NCBI GenBank assembly: GCA_963971225.1
Contig: OZ020267.1
Coordinates: forward strand, 4,464,001 to 4,528,000
Length of the DNA stretch: 64,000 bases
Direction: 5' to 3'
Origin: Melieria omissa
Lineage: Eukaryota > Arthropoda > Insecta > Diptera > Ulidiidae
Shown: positions 34,570-48,409 of the stretch, piece by piece
Numbering within the stretch: the first letter of the stretch is position 1
Layout: every line of letters begins with the position of its first letter
Position numbers and translations under genes: made by a program
The notes under the pieces: model-generated
Database searches by the model: none
The model's input: the letters and a program-made list of their open reading frames with translations, nothing else
Told to the model about the DNA's origin: nothing

Positions 34570-35110
34570 TATTGACTAATTATTGAAATTGATTTAAATA
34601 TTGAAATTGAATTGATAATTATTGAATTAATTCAATATTGATTAGCTTTTAATATTTAATGAATTTAATTAATTAATAATTCATTAAATTAATTAATAAT
34701 TAATTAAATCATAATTAATAATTAATTAAATCATAATATATTCAATTAATTAATTTATCAATTAATTATTAATTCATTAATTAATTAAATCATAATTAAT
34801 TCAATTATTTAATTTATCAATTAATTATTAATTCATTAATTAATGGAATTAATTATGATTTAATGCGTTAATTAATGAAATCATAATTAATTAATTTATC
34901 AATTAATTTATCAATTAATTAATTATGATTTAATTCACTATGATTTAATTCATTAATTAATTAAATCATAATTAATTCAGTTAATTTATCAATTTATTAT
35001 TAATTCAATTAATAAATTTATCAATTTATTATTAATTCATTAATTAATTGAATTAATTATGTTTTAATTAATTATTATTTAATTCAGTAATTAAATTTTA
35101 AATGCTTTTA
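34570..35110. repeat. Extreme AT-rich field of TTAATTAA inverted repeats
   Basis: More than 0.5 kb almost free of G and C, built of ATTAATTAATT, AATCATAATTAATT and TTTATCAATTAATT units on both strands. Individual blocks are mutually palindromic, so many hairpins are possible. It could act as an AT-rich matrix-attachment-like or DNA-unwinding segment, or be a decayed satellite. It is not coding. Confidence 0.8.
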
Positions 35111-38100
35111 ATATTAAATTAATTCAATTTAATGTTAGCCACTGTATTCAAACACCAATTATTGTTGCAAATAATTAATTGGTTGCATGTCTGATGGTGT
35201 CAGCATATTTCTGACACAGCACTTTATACGATTTTCGACGTGAGGATAAGTAATAAAATCAAAGTTATGTGAGATGACTGTTGAATGTCAGTGTTGTTTA
35301 CTACTCAATAGTGCCGAGAATGATTTTGTTTGGGTTTTCGTAGATGCTGCAAAATATTTATGGCAGTTTTGTTACAAAAAATTGTTCCTAACAGAAACTA
35401 AAAGTCATATATTCCTTCAACTATGAAGAGCCTAAAAGTAGTCAAACAAAATTTCTAATATGAACATTGATTTCGTAAAACTTTCATTCAAAGCGTCCCA
35501 CCTAACGTATGGTTTTTAATGAATCCATCCCACATTGCTGACAACTTCACATCAGGATTACTGCTTCCATATTCCAAAGTGCTTTTGAGTGCAATAAGAA
35601 AAAATAGAATCAACTCACTGTTACATCAATTCAGAACTTGCACAATTCACTGTCTGCCCGTTTCGGGTCTGCGTACATATATTTCAATTATTCTCAATAG
35701 TTTCGACTTAAAATATTACGTTTAAGTATGCTTGTTGTTGTTGTTGAAGTGTTGGTTGGTGTTGAATGCCTTCAACATTTCGGTTTAATAATTTGATATT
35801 TTTTAATAATAGTAATAATAATAATAATAATATACACTTACAAGTGGTCCTAACAACTAATACGTATATTGAGATTGTTTGCTATTTTGGCGCATTCTTC
35901 ATTCATTGCCAATCTTAAAACTAATGCTGCACCTCACTACACTTCCGCTTCCTTCTCAACTGCTTTCTGCCTTCTTCTTCTTGCTCGCTTTGCTCCTAAA
36001 GTGTTAGACTAATTTTGCTGCTTCTTCATTTCTCTGGCTGCTTGTCATTGGTTTTCCTCCAATACAACTAAGCGACTTTATTTTTGTTGTGGAGCGAAAA
36101 GTTCTTCTTAATCATTAACTTATCATTTTCATTTAATCAATTCAATTACTTTAGTATCATTTTATTAAGTATAATTGTTAAATGTTTTGCTCCAAGTTAT
36201 GTGTATTTTTATTTGTTTTTTGTTTATGAATTCTTTTGCATTTGTTGCACATTTTTTACGTTCTTAATTATTAAATCTTAGTCACTGGCAAACTGGTAAA
36301 TGTTTTTATTTTTCAATTTTCAATTAAATTTTTGTTGTTGTATGTACGTATTTGAATTGGTTGATTATGCCTTCTCGGGTATGCTGCATACCGCATTTAA
36401 TTATCCATAATTATACGCAATTACCATAATTAAATGTTTAGTGTTGTTTGTTTATTTGTTTGTTTTTTTCGAATTTTTATTAATATTTTTAACTTTAATG
36501 AGATTAATTGTGTAGACTTGCATTATTCACTTAAACATTACATTAAGTATGTGTGTGTGTATGTATATTTATGTGTGTATTTGTTAGGTGTTGGACTTAA
36601 TTGCATGTAATTAAACACTAAAAATATGGCATTGGAGAGAAAAAAGTGTGGAAAATGTACACGCAAACTAGTTTCCAGGGGAGGGGTTAATAAAGGGCGG
36701 AAGGGAGGGAGGCCAATGAAGGCAAGTGATGAAAGTGGAAGTGCGCAGAAGTTTTGAGCTAAGAAATCAGTTAAAGAAATTTAAAAAATTTTTATTTGAA
36801 AAAATTCAAACCCTTAAATAGTAAAGAAGAATCATTAAATGAGCTGAAAAGAAGGCGAAAAGAGATTTTTTCACTATTGATGAAAAGAAGTAACATTACA
36901 CTAACACACTGGGCTACATGGCACTGAATTTGTTCGGATTTCTTTTTGACTCTTAGTTTAAATGTTTCAAACCGAACAAAAGTATTAAAAAGTAAACACA
37001 ACATTCAAATAACAGCAGAAAATTGTCTGCATTTTTAAATGTCAGAAAATCAAAAAATTAAAACAAATAAAAAAATAATACTAAATCAATTTATATTAAA
37101 AAATTGATTTTTTTAAATCTCCGCTTCCAGAAATTTTGTATAATTTTGAAAATTGATTGAATTTTTAAATTTCAAAAATCAAAAAAATGAAAACAAACAA
37201 AAAAATAATATTAAAACAATTTATATAAAAAACATAACTTTTTTTCAAATTCCCGCTCCCATAAATTTTATTTAATTTTAGTTGTTGTAAAATCTTTCGC
37301 CCATGAAAATTCCTTCTCCTAAACTTTCCCTCAATTGTTTAATTCACACTTTGCCGCCTGTTTGTACACATCACCACTGCTTTATTCTACTTCCTTGGAA
37401 TTTTCATTCCCCACTCCATCCTCAGCCTTGCCGCCCTTTTCGCATAGTTAAGTTTAAGGTTTTAGTTGTAGTTTAGTTTAGGAAAAACTTAAGGTTCGTT
37501 AATTTGTTACACTATTGCAGTCACAAGTATTACATACAGTGTTACATCATCATCCAGTTTTCACCATATCACTGGCTCGATTTATCAATTGTTCGACTAA
37601 TTCTACACTCGATTTTTTGTGTGGTTTCACAATCAGCGCCGAACGCCAACTCTGAACACTGTTTAGTTAGTTCTATCAAATATTTTTTCATACATTTTTC
37701 GTTTATGCATTATTGTGTTTTTTGTTGTTTTCTTCTTCTTCTCTTTTTGCAAATATTAGCTGCATAAGTATGTATAATATTTTCATATATATTTCATAGG
37801 TTTATATGTTATATATATATATATTACGTAGCATGTAAATAGTTTTTGTTTTGTTTTTGTATTATAAGGTAATTATATGTAATTATGTGTATATAGACTT
37901 ATGCCACTAATTTACTATGTAAAATGTTTTACGTATTTAAGTTATCATCTTTCGTTTCGAGCGTTTCCGCGTTCTGCGCAAAACCCCACAACTTCTGCAA
38001 TGCTTCGCTCGCTCTCTCCATGATCATCGTCACGCTGCTGCTCCTCAGCCACCACTGGTCAGCGCTGCAGCTGTCAAAGTGTCCAATGTCAGCCGTTTGC

Positions 38101-38155
38101 GGTACGCTCACTGCCACTGTCACTGCCACGGCCACGGCCACTGCCACTGCTGCAT
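35111..38155 (-). other. Probable abd-A 3' UTR and downstream DNA
   Basis: Directly downstream of the abd-A stop codon on the minus strand. The plus strand is T/G-rich (A/C-rich in the transcript sense), as is common in fly UTRs, and includes a short GCCACT/GCCACG simple repeat at 38105-38150. Several AATAAA-type hexamers exist on the minus strand, so the polyadenylation site cannot be fixed. No other gene is seen in these 3 kb. Confidence 0.4.
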
Positions 38156-38382
38156 TTATGTGTTCACCTTACTGACAGCCTTTAGCAGATCGTGATTGCT
38201 CTTGTCCAGCGCGCTCATCATGCCCAGATTGCCGCCAATGCCGCCGCCAACGCCCACACCAACACCCACGCCCATGCCCAGGCCCAGCTTCAGGTCGTTC
38301 TGTCCCACCACCGAGTGATGCAAATGGCCCGGGTTGTGTGCAATGATCGAGTGATGATCCTGCTGCTGTTGCTGCTGGTGTT

Positions 38383-38413
<31 letters not shown>

Positions 38414-38500
38414 TTGCGCTTGTTTGTTGGCATTTTGCTGGGCGGATTTCATGGACTCTTGCTGTTTCATCTTCTCTTGCTCCTCGCGATCGCGACGGGC
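38156..38500 (-). CDS. abd-A: abdominal-A, last coding exon (C-terminal region)
   Basis: Encodes the last 114 residues of the Hox transcription factor Abdominal-A, which specifies abdominal segment identity in the nucleus. The exon follows a pyrimidine-bearing acceptor (TTTTTCGTTCAG, AG at 38502-38501). It begins in phase 0 with ARRDREEQEKMKQQESMKSA and ends at KAVSKVNT and TAA (38158-38156). Seen in order: a charged linker; a polyglutamine tract interrupted by one His (about residues 28-47); DHHSIIAHNPGHLHHSVVG; LKLGLGMGVGVGVGVGG (a Gly-Val run); and LGMMSALDKSNHDLLKAV. This order is the known Drosophila Abd-A C-terminus. The repeat tracts are sites where length could vary between alleles. 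Overlapping plus-strand frames here are shadows. Confidence 0.96.
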
Positions 38501-39059
38501 CTGAACGAAAAAGTAAACGAAGAATTCGGAAAACAGATTAGATTAGATGAGTTGGTTTGAATTTGTCGGCATCGGTTAGTATTGGCCACAAAAATTGATA
38601 TCGATGCTACATTGGCCTCTTTTTGCATTTTAAGTTAAAGAAGAAACTGAATTTAAATGCGATATTTATTAATAAGTCGAGTTTACGTCAGTGTTTTTGT
38701 TTAACCCAGTGAACACATGGAATATATGTGATATATCATTTTTTTAAATAAATGTTAATGTATTTCAAAAAATTCTAGTGATTCTTCTCCACTGATCTTA
38801 TTAATTATTCATTTGTATTTATTTATTTTTTTTCATTTTTGTGTTATTTATGTGAAATATGTTGCAAACAAATACATATTTCATAAAGCCCTTCGTTTTT
38901 GTTCTTTTGTGAAATAAACTATTTTTGGTTGAATCCATTCGTTTTGTATTTTTTACGGAATCGGTATTGGCCGATTAATCGGGATCGGAAAGAAAGTGGG
39001 AATCGGTTATACATTTTTTAATTTAGTTAATCAAATGATCGCACAAAAAAAGTGTGTAA

Positions 39060-40287
39060 TAAGTAGGCTGCCTTTTATATTTTTTCAATAGGGATGGTCT
39101 AGTACGTTTTCGAAAATTTTGAGATTGCCATTGAAAAGTTTGTAATTTTTTACCATAAACGTGCGTAGAACATTTTGATGTTCAAGCGCTATTTGTGTTG
39201 TTAACACTAACTTGAAAAATTCATCTCGGTCAAAAAATGGATTTAACTCGTGAACATTTTCGAGCAATAATTTTTTACGATTTCCGAAGTGAATTATCTC
39301 AACAACAGTGCTTCGATCCACTTCATTTAGCATTTGGTGATGAAGCACCGCCCATCAAAATAATTTATAACTGGTTTAACGAATTCAAGCGTGGTCGCCG
39401 TTTGCTCCAGGACGAATTTCTTGGAGGTCGTCCAAAATATGTCATTGTGCCAGAAACCATCGATGCTGTGCGTGAACTGATAATGAAAGATCGTCATGTG
39501 ACATGCCGTGAGATAGAGGCATCCTTGGGCATTAGTTTCGTGGCTGTGCATTCGATATTGCATGAACATATTGTTCTCGTTGGATTCCGCAAAATTTGGC
39601 AATCGCTCAAAAAAAGGCTCGTGTCGATTGGTGCAAAGAAATGATGGAAAAATTCGGTCGCGGTACTTCGAAAGACGTTTATAAGATTGTGACAGGTGAC
39701 GAATCATGGATATATGCCTATGAGCCCGAAACAAAACAGTAATCGACCGTGTGGGTCTTCCAAGACCAACAAAAGTTGTTCGGGCACGCAGCACATCGCA
39801 GCAAATGGTCGCCTGTTTCTTTGGTAAATCTGGCCATGAAGCTACTGTGCCGTTAGAGGAACGTAGAACAGTCAATTCTGAGTGGTACACAACAATTTGT
39901 TGGACAGAAATGTTCAATAAAATACGGAAAAACAACCGCCGACGCCGAATCATTCTTCACCAGGACAATGCGCGCTCTCACACATCGGTTCAGACAACCG
40001 CCTGTTTGTTCGACCAAAGCATCGATTTAATGGGTCATTCCCGCACATAAGAAAAAATTGCATGGTCAACGATTTTCATCGCCAGAAGATGCTGCTGAAG
40101 CATTCAAAAACCATGTTTTGGATTTGTCTCAATCGGGGTGGAAAAAGTGCTTCGACAATTGGTTTGAGTGCATGCAAAAGTGTATAAATCTTCTAGGAGA
40201 ATACCTTTAAAAGCAATACAACCATTTTTGATAATAACAAAATGCATTTTCATCCTTTTTGAAAATACATAAAAGGCAACCCTCGTA
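39060..40287 (+). mobile_element. mariner element inserted in the abd-A intron
   Basis: A mariner-type transposon with terminal repeats TAAGTAGGCTGCCTTTTAT (left, from 39060) and ATAAAAGGCAACCCTCGTA (right, to 40287), bounded by TA at both ends. It is in the opposite orientation to abd-A. TIRs have several mismatches and the transposase is broken, so it is an old insertion. It does not touch the splice sites: about 42 bp separate its right end from the donor motif. Confidence 0.9.
39237..40210 (+). pseudogene. mariner transposase pseudogene
   Basis: The start MDLTREHFRAIIFYDFRSEL and FGDEAPP-KIIYNWFNEFKRG give the N-terminal helix-turn-helix of a mariner transposase. IVTGDESWIYAYEPETKQ (39688-39740) has the first catalytic Asp and ILHQDNARSHTS the second. 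The segment that should carry the third Asp (SPDLAP-type) is deleted after LMGH (about 40033-40055), so the DD34D triad is incomplete. There are at least two frameshifts (about 39590 and 39760) and an internal TAA at 39740. The C-terminal end WKKCFDNWFECMQKC is still readable, and the stop is at 40208-40210. Confidence 0.9.
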
Positions 40288-40317
40288 AAATTATTAATTT
40301 TATTGAAATAAATCTTA

Positions 40318-42487
<2,170 letters not shown>

Positions 42488-42489
42488 TA

Positions 42490-42738
42490 CAATCGTGTAT
42501 GATTACAGTGAACTAATTATTTCAAGGTCTGTTCACAGTTTTGAGGTTGTTTTCTATATCAAGGTTAACATTTTTGTTCAAAACCTCGTTTTAGTTGCTC
42601 AAAATATACTTTTTGTTTTTTGCTTGAAATTCTTTTCAAAATTTTTTGCAATATTTAGAGGCTTCATGTCAAAATTTGGGTGTTTACTATATCGAGGTGT
42701 TCACTATATAGGATGTTCACTATACCCAAACACGACTG
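42490..42738. mobile_element. TA-flanked MITE, 0.25 kb
   Basis: Left end CAATCGTGTATGATTACAGT and right end (minus strand) CAGTCGTGTTTGGGTATAGT are inverted repeats. TA flanks both (42488-42489 and 42739-42740). GTTCACTATA-like motifs are repeated next to the right end. It fits a Tc1/mariner or pogo-type non-autonomous element. Confidence 0.55.
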
Positions 42739-42740
42739 TA

Positions 42741-43799
42741 CTTCGATTCAACATATTCCTGATCCCAGTAGCAACAAAAAATAATGACTTTATCTTCTTT
42801 TTCACATAGTTCATGGTTTTTAAAATATTATAATTCGTCGGATATACTTCTCAAGGGTACAGAAAAAGCTCCGTCAAGCAGGAGTAGTTGACGGTTTTGC
42901 TGATCATTCAATGTAGTACATTTCTTTGATCAATAGGGTTTGTACATTGAGCCCAAAGCGATATTCATGAAGAGACAATGGTCCGAAATATCAGTAGAAT
43001 GAAAGCACCCCAACCGTCGCTCTCACTTTTTCCAACCTAAGCAAATTTTGCAACAGCCCAACCAGAATAAAATCATGATTTTCCTCTATAAACTTTGTGT
43101 TGAGTTAATTACTTAAGAATTTGAAAGAGGCGAACAAAGGTTTTTTATTGTTTTAGTTAAAAATTTTCAACTTAGTCTCGATACTAATGATTTTTGAAAT
43201 TATAAATTTAATATTTACAAAATTTTTTTTGTAAATGCAAAACAGTAGTTCAAACCTGTTCTGCATCAGACAACTTAAACGCGCAACATTTCGATGTGAT
43301 TAAAAAACATTGAAACACATAAATTTTTCAATATTTGCGCAACACCGCCTAAATGACTCCAACGTAAACTTATAATCTCCCATAATCCCATATAAATGCA
43401 TATCTAATGATTTGTATCTCAATGTAATCTTTGTCACCAATTTGTGGTTGCCACAGCGCTGCCCGATTCGTATCTACAAGCAATTTAACGCACCTCCGCC
43501 AACAACACAATTTCCAAAATTACCAAAATGGGCGCAGTTGTGTGCATAGCCAAAGAAATCAACAACATTATCTACAACAACAACAGCTTAGAGCTACCGA
43601 ATTACTGCAGCCAGCGTGTGAGCGCGCTGAAAATTAATTTGCCTAAAATTGCTTTTATTGATTTTGCCCAAAAATAGCTTAGACCAGCGAAGCGCGAGCC
43701 AGCCAACAAATGCTACGCACATAAATCACCCAATAAGATTAATGTTTGTTGCCAATGCCAAAAAAACAACACAAAGCAATAACAACAACGCACTGGTGC
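42741..43799. other. Noncoding DNA, no gene seen
   Basis: AT-rich up to 43400, then more complex sequence with CAA runs leading into the GCCAT/GAGAG cluster. Confidence 0.5.
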
Positions 43800-44115
43800 G
43801 AACGAGATGGCTCGGTGCAGTTTGAGCGCAGACAAACCGGAGCATTTGAGTTGGCTGCGGCGCAGCAGCAATGGAATCCAATATGGCTGCCGCCAATTCG
43901 GTGCGGCTGACAGGTAGACACTGCCGGACGCAGAGCCATATGTGCACGTTGCCATAGCAACGGCCATGAAGACAGCCCAGACGGCGGCAATATGCGCGAG
44001 AGAGAGAGAGAGTGAATGGATGGAGAGGAGAGGAACTCTCAGAGTCAGATGGTGGCGCTCGGCTGCGCTCAGCCATGATGGCAGTGCATTTTGGTGGTAG
44101 GCTGTTGATGTGATG
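43800..44115. promoter_or_regulatory. Candidate Polycomb response element (GCCAT and GAGAG cluster)
   Basis: Seven GCCAT cores (Pho-type) lie within 276 bp. Four are on the plus strand (43935, 43951, 43963, 44072) and three on the minus strand (ATGGC at 43807, 43883, 44078). A (GA)n run at 43998-44012 and GAGAGGAGAGG at 44023-44033 are GAGA-factor type sites. Chance would give about 0.5 GCCAT on both strands in this length. Pho plus GAF clustering is the known signature of fly PREs, and the position in abd-A intronic or upstream DNA is where one is expected. Overlapping minus-strand open frames here are composition artefacts. Confidence 0.5.
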
Positions 44116-44270
44116 TTGTTGTTGTTGTTGTTGTTTTTGGGTGGTGAGTCAGTGCTGGGCCGACACCGGTTGGAGACTGCTGCCGAGTGTTGCCAGAGTT
44201 GTGGATTGCGTACATAATTTGGGGATTTTTTGTTTGTCAAGTTTGCATTTAACTTTGAATAAATCAAAAT
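44116..44270. other. Flank of the candidate PRE
   Basis: GTT repeat at 44115-44135 and unique-looking sequence. Nothing else seen. Confidence 0.4.
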
Positions 44271-44550
44271 TAATAAAATAAATTAAAAATTAAAATTAAT
44301 AAAATAATTTAAATTAAAATAATTATTAATATATTTTAAATTAATCACTAATCTGATGAAATGATTAATTTAAATTAAATTAATTAATTAAAATATTTAA
44401 TAATTAATTAATTTAATTTTAATTTATCATTAAAATATTTAATAATTAATTAATTTAATTTTAATTTATCATTTCATCAGATCAATGATTAATTTAAAAT
44501 ATATTATTAATTAATTCATATTCATTAATTTAATTTATTTCATTAATTTT
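44271..44550. repeat. AT-rich inverted-repeat field
   Basis: Almost pure A/T. AATTAAATTAATTAATTAAA-type units are present. AATCTGATGAAATGATTAAT (44349) and its inverse ATTTCATCAGAT (44470) form long hairpin arms. Confidence 0.75.
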
Positions 44551-44611
44551 AGGTGGATAGATAGAAATTCATTGGTGTCTTATAGTTGGGAAATAAATTC
44601 GGAAACAATTA

Positions 44612-44788
44612 CAGTACTTTCCGCTTAAAGCGAACTTCGAGAGACTGGGCCAAATGGTTCGTTTTAACCGAAAGTTCGCTTTAAAACGGGTCCGTAATAA
44701 GCGAAAACATAGCGCGCGTACTTTTGAAATTGGTTCGTTTTAGGCGGAAAATTGTTTTAAACGGGTTCGTTATAAACGACAACCACTG
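44612..44788. mobile_element. pogo-like MITE, 0.18 kb
   Basis: Ends CAGTACTTTCCGCTTAAAGC and (minus strand) CAGTGGTTGTCGTTTATAAC lead into CGAAC and are flanked by TA (44610-44611 and 44789-44790). GTTCGTTTTA/CGCTTTAAA motifs recur inside on both strands, as in pogo/Tigger-type MITEs. Confidence 0.6.
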
Positions 44789-44791
44789 TAT

Positions 44792-47120
44792 TTATATTTT
44801 GAAAATATTATAATCGGAAAAATTGAAAATGCTCGAATTTAAGATTCTTGTACATGTAGTTTTGATGCATTGGTTTCTAAAATTCATATACAAGGTTTGA
44901 AATGATTCTCCTGTTATGAACAGTTTTAGGACCTTGAGATCTCCTCGCATTCAGGTAATGGTATTTGGAAGTTGGACGTGTTGAAAAACTTAGTTTTTTA
45001 ACTGAATGTTTTTCCATTTAAAGCTCTGGCAACACTACTGTTGCTCTCAGTTTTTAGTTGAACTTGCTGTGGTGAGAAACATTTCAAATTCACCATCACA
45101 AAACGAGTCTCCACATGGCAGAGGTGAATGGCATCTTGATTACGTGGGAATCTATGCTAATAGCGCCCGATAACGCACGTTTTTTTAATAAAATATTTGA
45201 AGCCATTTCTATGAAAAATTATACTTACAATTCAAAAATTGTATTCTTTAAAAATGAATTTGCTTTTTATTTCGAGTAGTAAAACAAAAAAAAATTAAAA
45301 TAGTTTTGAGCAACTTTTACTTAAGGCTGACAGTCCGTCATGGGTTGCAGTTCTCTCACACTTCGACCGGTTCCTGTGCGCTCCTTTCGTGCTCTCGCCG
45401 TCCAACAGGAATGGCGCAATTTTAACCGAAAATTCATTTCCAGGTATACAACACAACCAAAGCGAAAACAATGTACCCACACACACTCATCATCTTCATG
45501 CCTGTTCCACATAACTCCACAAAATCATGCGTTCGTCCACACGTTCAATGCTTCAGCAGGTCATTCCACACATTCGTGCCGCCACATGCTGTGCCCAGAC
45601 AGACACACCATGGCCTGGAGCTGCCACTAGCCCCAGCGGCAGCACCAGCTAGCTGCTGCTAGCTACCAGACAACGATAACGCAAACTGCCGAGACAACGA
45701 CAACGACAGCCATTCGACGTACTTGCAGCGATTGTGAGTTAGTATGATGGGTCAGATTATGGGGATTGGCGTTGGCGTTGGTGTTGCCACATCTCGTGCT
45801 CGCTCACGCGACTTAGGGTGGCAAGAGCGCAAGTTGTGAAGGTGTACGAAGTATCTGAGTGCGAGTGAGTGCCAAGGGTCAGGAGTCAGTGAAAAATCGA
45901 TTGATCTCAAGCAACATTTAAGTATCTAAAACTGTGAAACTCTACGCCTACATTTCACTGAACCCCGTTTGTAATATAATCTTTATAGTGTTTTCGTTAT
46001 TGTTGTGATATTTATTATTGGAAAATCACTAGCAAAGAAATATGTGAATGAAAATGTCGGGGGGGAAACATGCGCAGCGTAGACATGGAGTCAACGCTGA
46101 ATGGTGGCACACACACAATGGAGAAGCGGAAGATGGGAGCTATAAATCGGTATTTGTTGACTATATTTCAATTGTATTCAGACTAAAGAAATTATTGTCT
46201 CGATTTTCTTATTTTAGGCCATAATTCATACGAAATTCAGAAATACTTCTCATAATTTCAATGACTTAATTTTAGTCAATAAAAATTTTTGTTTTGTGTT
46301 CAACCAGCTTCAAACCTGTTTGTTGTGTGTTGTTGTTGCAGTGAATGATTTAATGGTTTTAACCCTCTAGTTCACAATAGTACACAATAAAAATTACATA
46401 AAACGGAAGTTTTAGATTATTTTAAATAGATCTTTTTGAGGTTTTTAAAAAAGCCTTAGGAAGGGAAAATAGATAGTATTCCAAATTTTAATTAAAGTCC
46501 ATGTAATGTAATAATGTTTTATACACAACTGTTAATTTCTTTTCTATTTGTTCCAAAACCTGCTGCGCCTTCATTCATATGCAACAAATTTGAAATGCAA
46601 TTTAATTGAAAGCTCGATTTGATTTGACAGCTAGTAAACCTGATTAGACCACGATTTATGGCTTGGAATGCATAATTGCAATTTACTATTTATCTGTACG
46701 TGATTTGCATACGCAAGTGTAGACATTAAATGCAAACTAGTACTTTTTAATGAACGTTAAGTTGCAATGACATGTCAGCGCCGTAATTGAGCAGAAAATG
46801 AAAATGCGGAATAAAAATTGAAATTGAAATGCGTTTACTGGAGACTTATGAAAAAGGTTTTAAGATTATTACAACAATTTTTTATACTGGGTCCGAGAAA
46901 TTGTAAAATAGGCTTCAAAACATTGGGAAGAAGTTTGAATTTTTCGATTTGGACGGTCGTTCAAATAAATTTTATTGGAGAGAGCTACTTTCAAATATGT
47001 TAGTATTGAAAAAAAGTATTAAAAGTTGTTGAACACATTAAATAAAGAAGAAAATGTTGTGTATTACAAGTTTTTTACAAAAGTTGTTCATGAATCCAAA
47101 AAAAAATTTGAATTTATGGA
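44792..47120. other. Noncoding DNA, no exon seen
   Basis: 45320-45900 is GC-richer and unique-looking, with GCCAT at 45709 and ATGGC at 45117, 45129 and 45610; it could be regulatory. TTAACCCTCTAGTTCACAAT at 46359 matches the left end type of the TTAA MITEs and recurs at 63846. No coding exon is supported. Confidence 0.4.
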
Positions 47121-47126
47121 AGTATC

Positions 47127-47375
47127 AGAAAAATTTCTGGAAACTTTTTTTATAAATAACAAAAGGTCAAAAATTTCGGAAATATTCTGTAAGTAGTTAC
47201 AAACATATGATGATAGGTAAAATTTTCGGTCCATCCAATTTTCAAGTCCATCGTTCAAAATTTCTTCCAAATTTCTGGAAACTTTTTTTTTTAAATAACA
47301 AAAGAAAAGGTCAAAGATTTCGGAAATATTCTGTAAGTAGTTACGAACATACTATGAAAGCACAAATTTTCGGAA
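47127..47375. repeat. Tandem duplication of about 133 bp
   Basis: AAATTTCTGGAAACTTTTTTT (47129, 47263) through TTTCGGAAATATTCTGTAAG and TAGTTAC to AATTTTCGG occurs twice, with small indels. Confidence 0.75.
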
Positions 47376-48017
47376 ACAAGTCTATCGTAATATTAATTGT
47401 AATTACACAGGGCAACAAATTTCGACTTTTTTCGACTTTTCTGGTTTCGACATTAGTTCTAGGGTAATTAGGGACCGTTGATTTCGAGTTCGCAAACCGT
47501 TTTTAAAACTTAATTTTCGGTTTCGTGAAAAATGGGCGTGTCACTTTTTCGAATTTTTCCTGACAAACGTGAAAAAGTTTGGAATTGTAATTTCTAAATC
47601 AATAAACCGTTTGACATGATTTTCTCTCTCTGGCATTTACAACACCCCACGGCTTCTTTTCCAATGTAATTTAGTTTTATAAGTTATAAGTTTTAAAAAT
47701 CCGTGGTAGTTGGACCTCAAAGTCAAACTAATTAATAAACTCCCATTAGCAATTAATAAAAAAGAAATTTGAAACGGTTTTCTATATATTTCAGTAGCAA
47801 GTATAGATAAACCTATAGAACTAGAAGTTTGCACTTAAATAATTCTATATTGCATATAATTTTAAATAAATAAATAAAAATTAACAGTCAACTTTTGCAA
47901 TTTATTGCTATTGATGTGCATATTGCGATTAACGACTTATCGTCTTCAACAAAACAAGACTGTGATGGTCTCTCCGCCTCCCTACTCAAAAGTTGCGTTT
48001 CTGCTATTTCTGCTCCT
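47376..48017. other. Noncoding DNA, no gene seen
   Basis: AT-rich, with no supported feature. Confidence 0.5.
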
Positions 48018-48262
48018 TTAACTCTTTCGAGACTAATGGGATAATACGTCCCAGCATCTTTTTAATGTCCCTCAAAACAATTATTCAGATCTTATGACCC
48101 ACGCAAAATATTTATTCGGAATCTGTGTCCCTTAATAAAAGATTGATTTCAGAATTTGTGTGCATCCAACATAATTTCCTGAGTCCAACTTTCATAGCAT
48201 GGGAACATTTCCAGTGAGAGTGTTTTGGATTTCAAAACCAAACTCCGTCCCGAAAGGGTTAA
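48018..48262. mobile_element. TTAA-flanked MITE, 0.25 kb
   Basis: Left end TTAACTCTTTCGAGAC and right end GTCCCGAAAGGGTTAA are imperfect inverted repeats with TTAA at both tips. It abuts the reverse transcriptase fragment that follows. Confidence 0.6.
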
Positions 48263-48409
48263 GCACAATTTTCAATCTGTCATCTTTTAAGAATGGTGAC
48301 CAAGTGGACAAGTTTTACACTGATTTCTCTAAGACGTTTGATAGTGTTTCTTATGTTATTTTAGTTTCAAAACCAAAGCCAAATCGTGCAGGCTTCCACT
48401 CAACCTTTT
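48263..48409 (+). pseudogene. Reverse transcriptase fragment, 5' piece of a split Jockey-like element
   Basis: Encodes QVDKFYTDFSKTFDSVSYVI, the conserved early reverse transcriptase block of Jockey-clade LINEs (compare the usual YTDFSKAFDSV). The piece stops where the TTAA-type transposon begins (48410). Its continuation is found at 50752, after a gap in which the YADD block has been lost. It is a dead copy. Confidence 0.75.

Noticed and set aside
38192..38560. Plus-strand 122-residue frame rich in Leu and Ala-His
   Set aside because: Antisense shadow of the polyglutamine and Gly-Val coding tract of abd-A.
43713..44267. Minus-strand frame of 184 residues
   Set aside because: No domains, composition-driven, contains simple-repeat Asn runs, and coincides with the GCCAT/GAGAG cluster.
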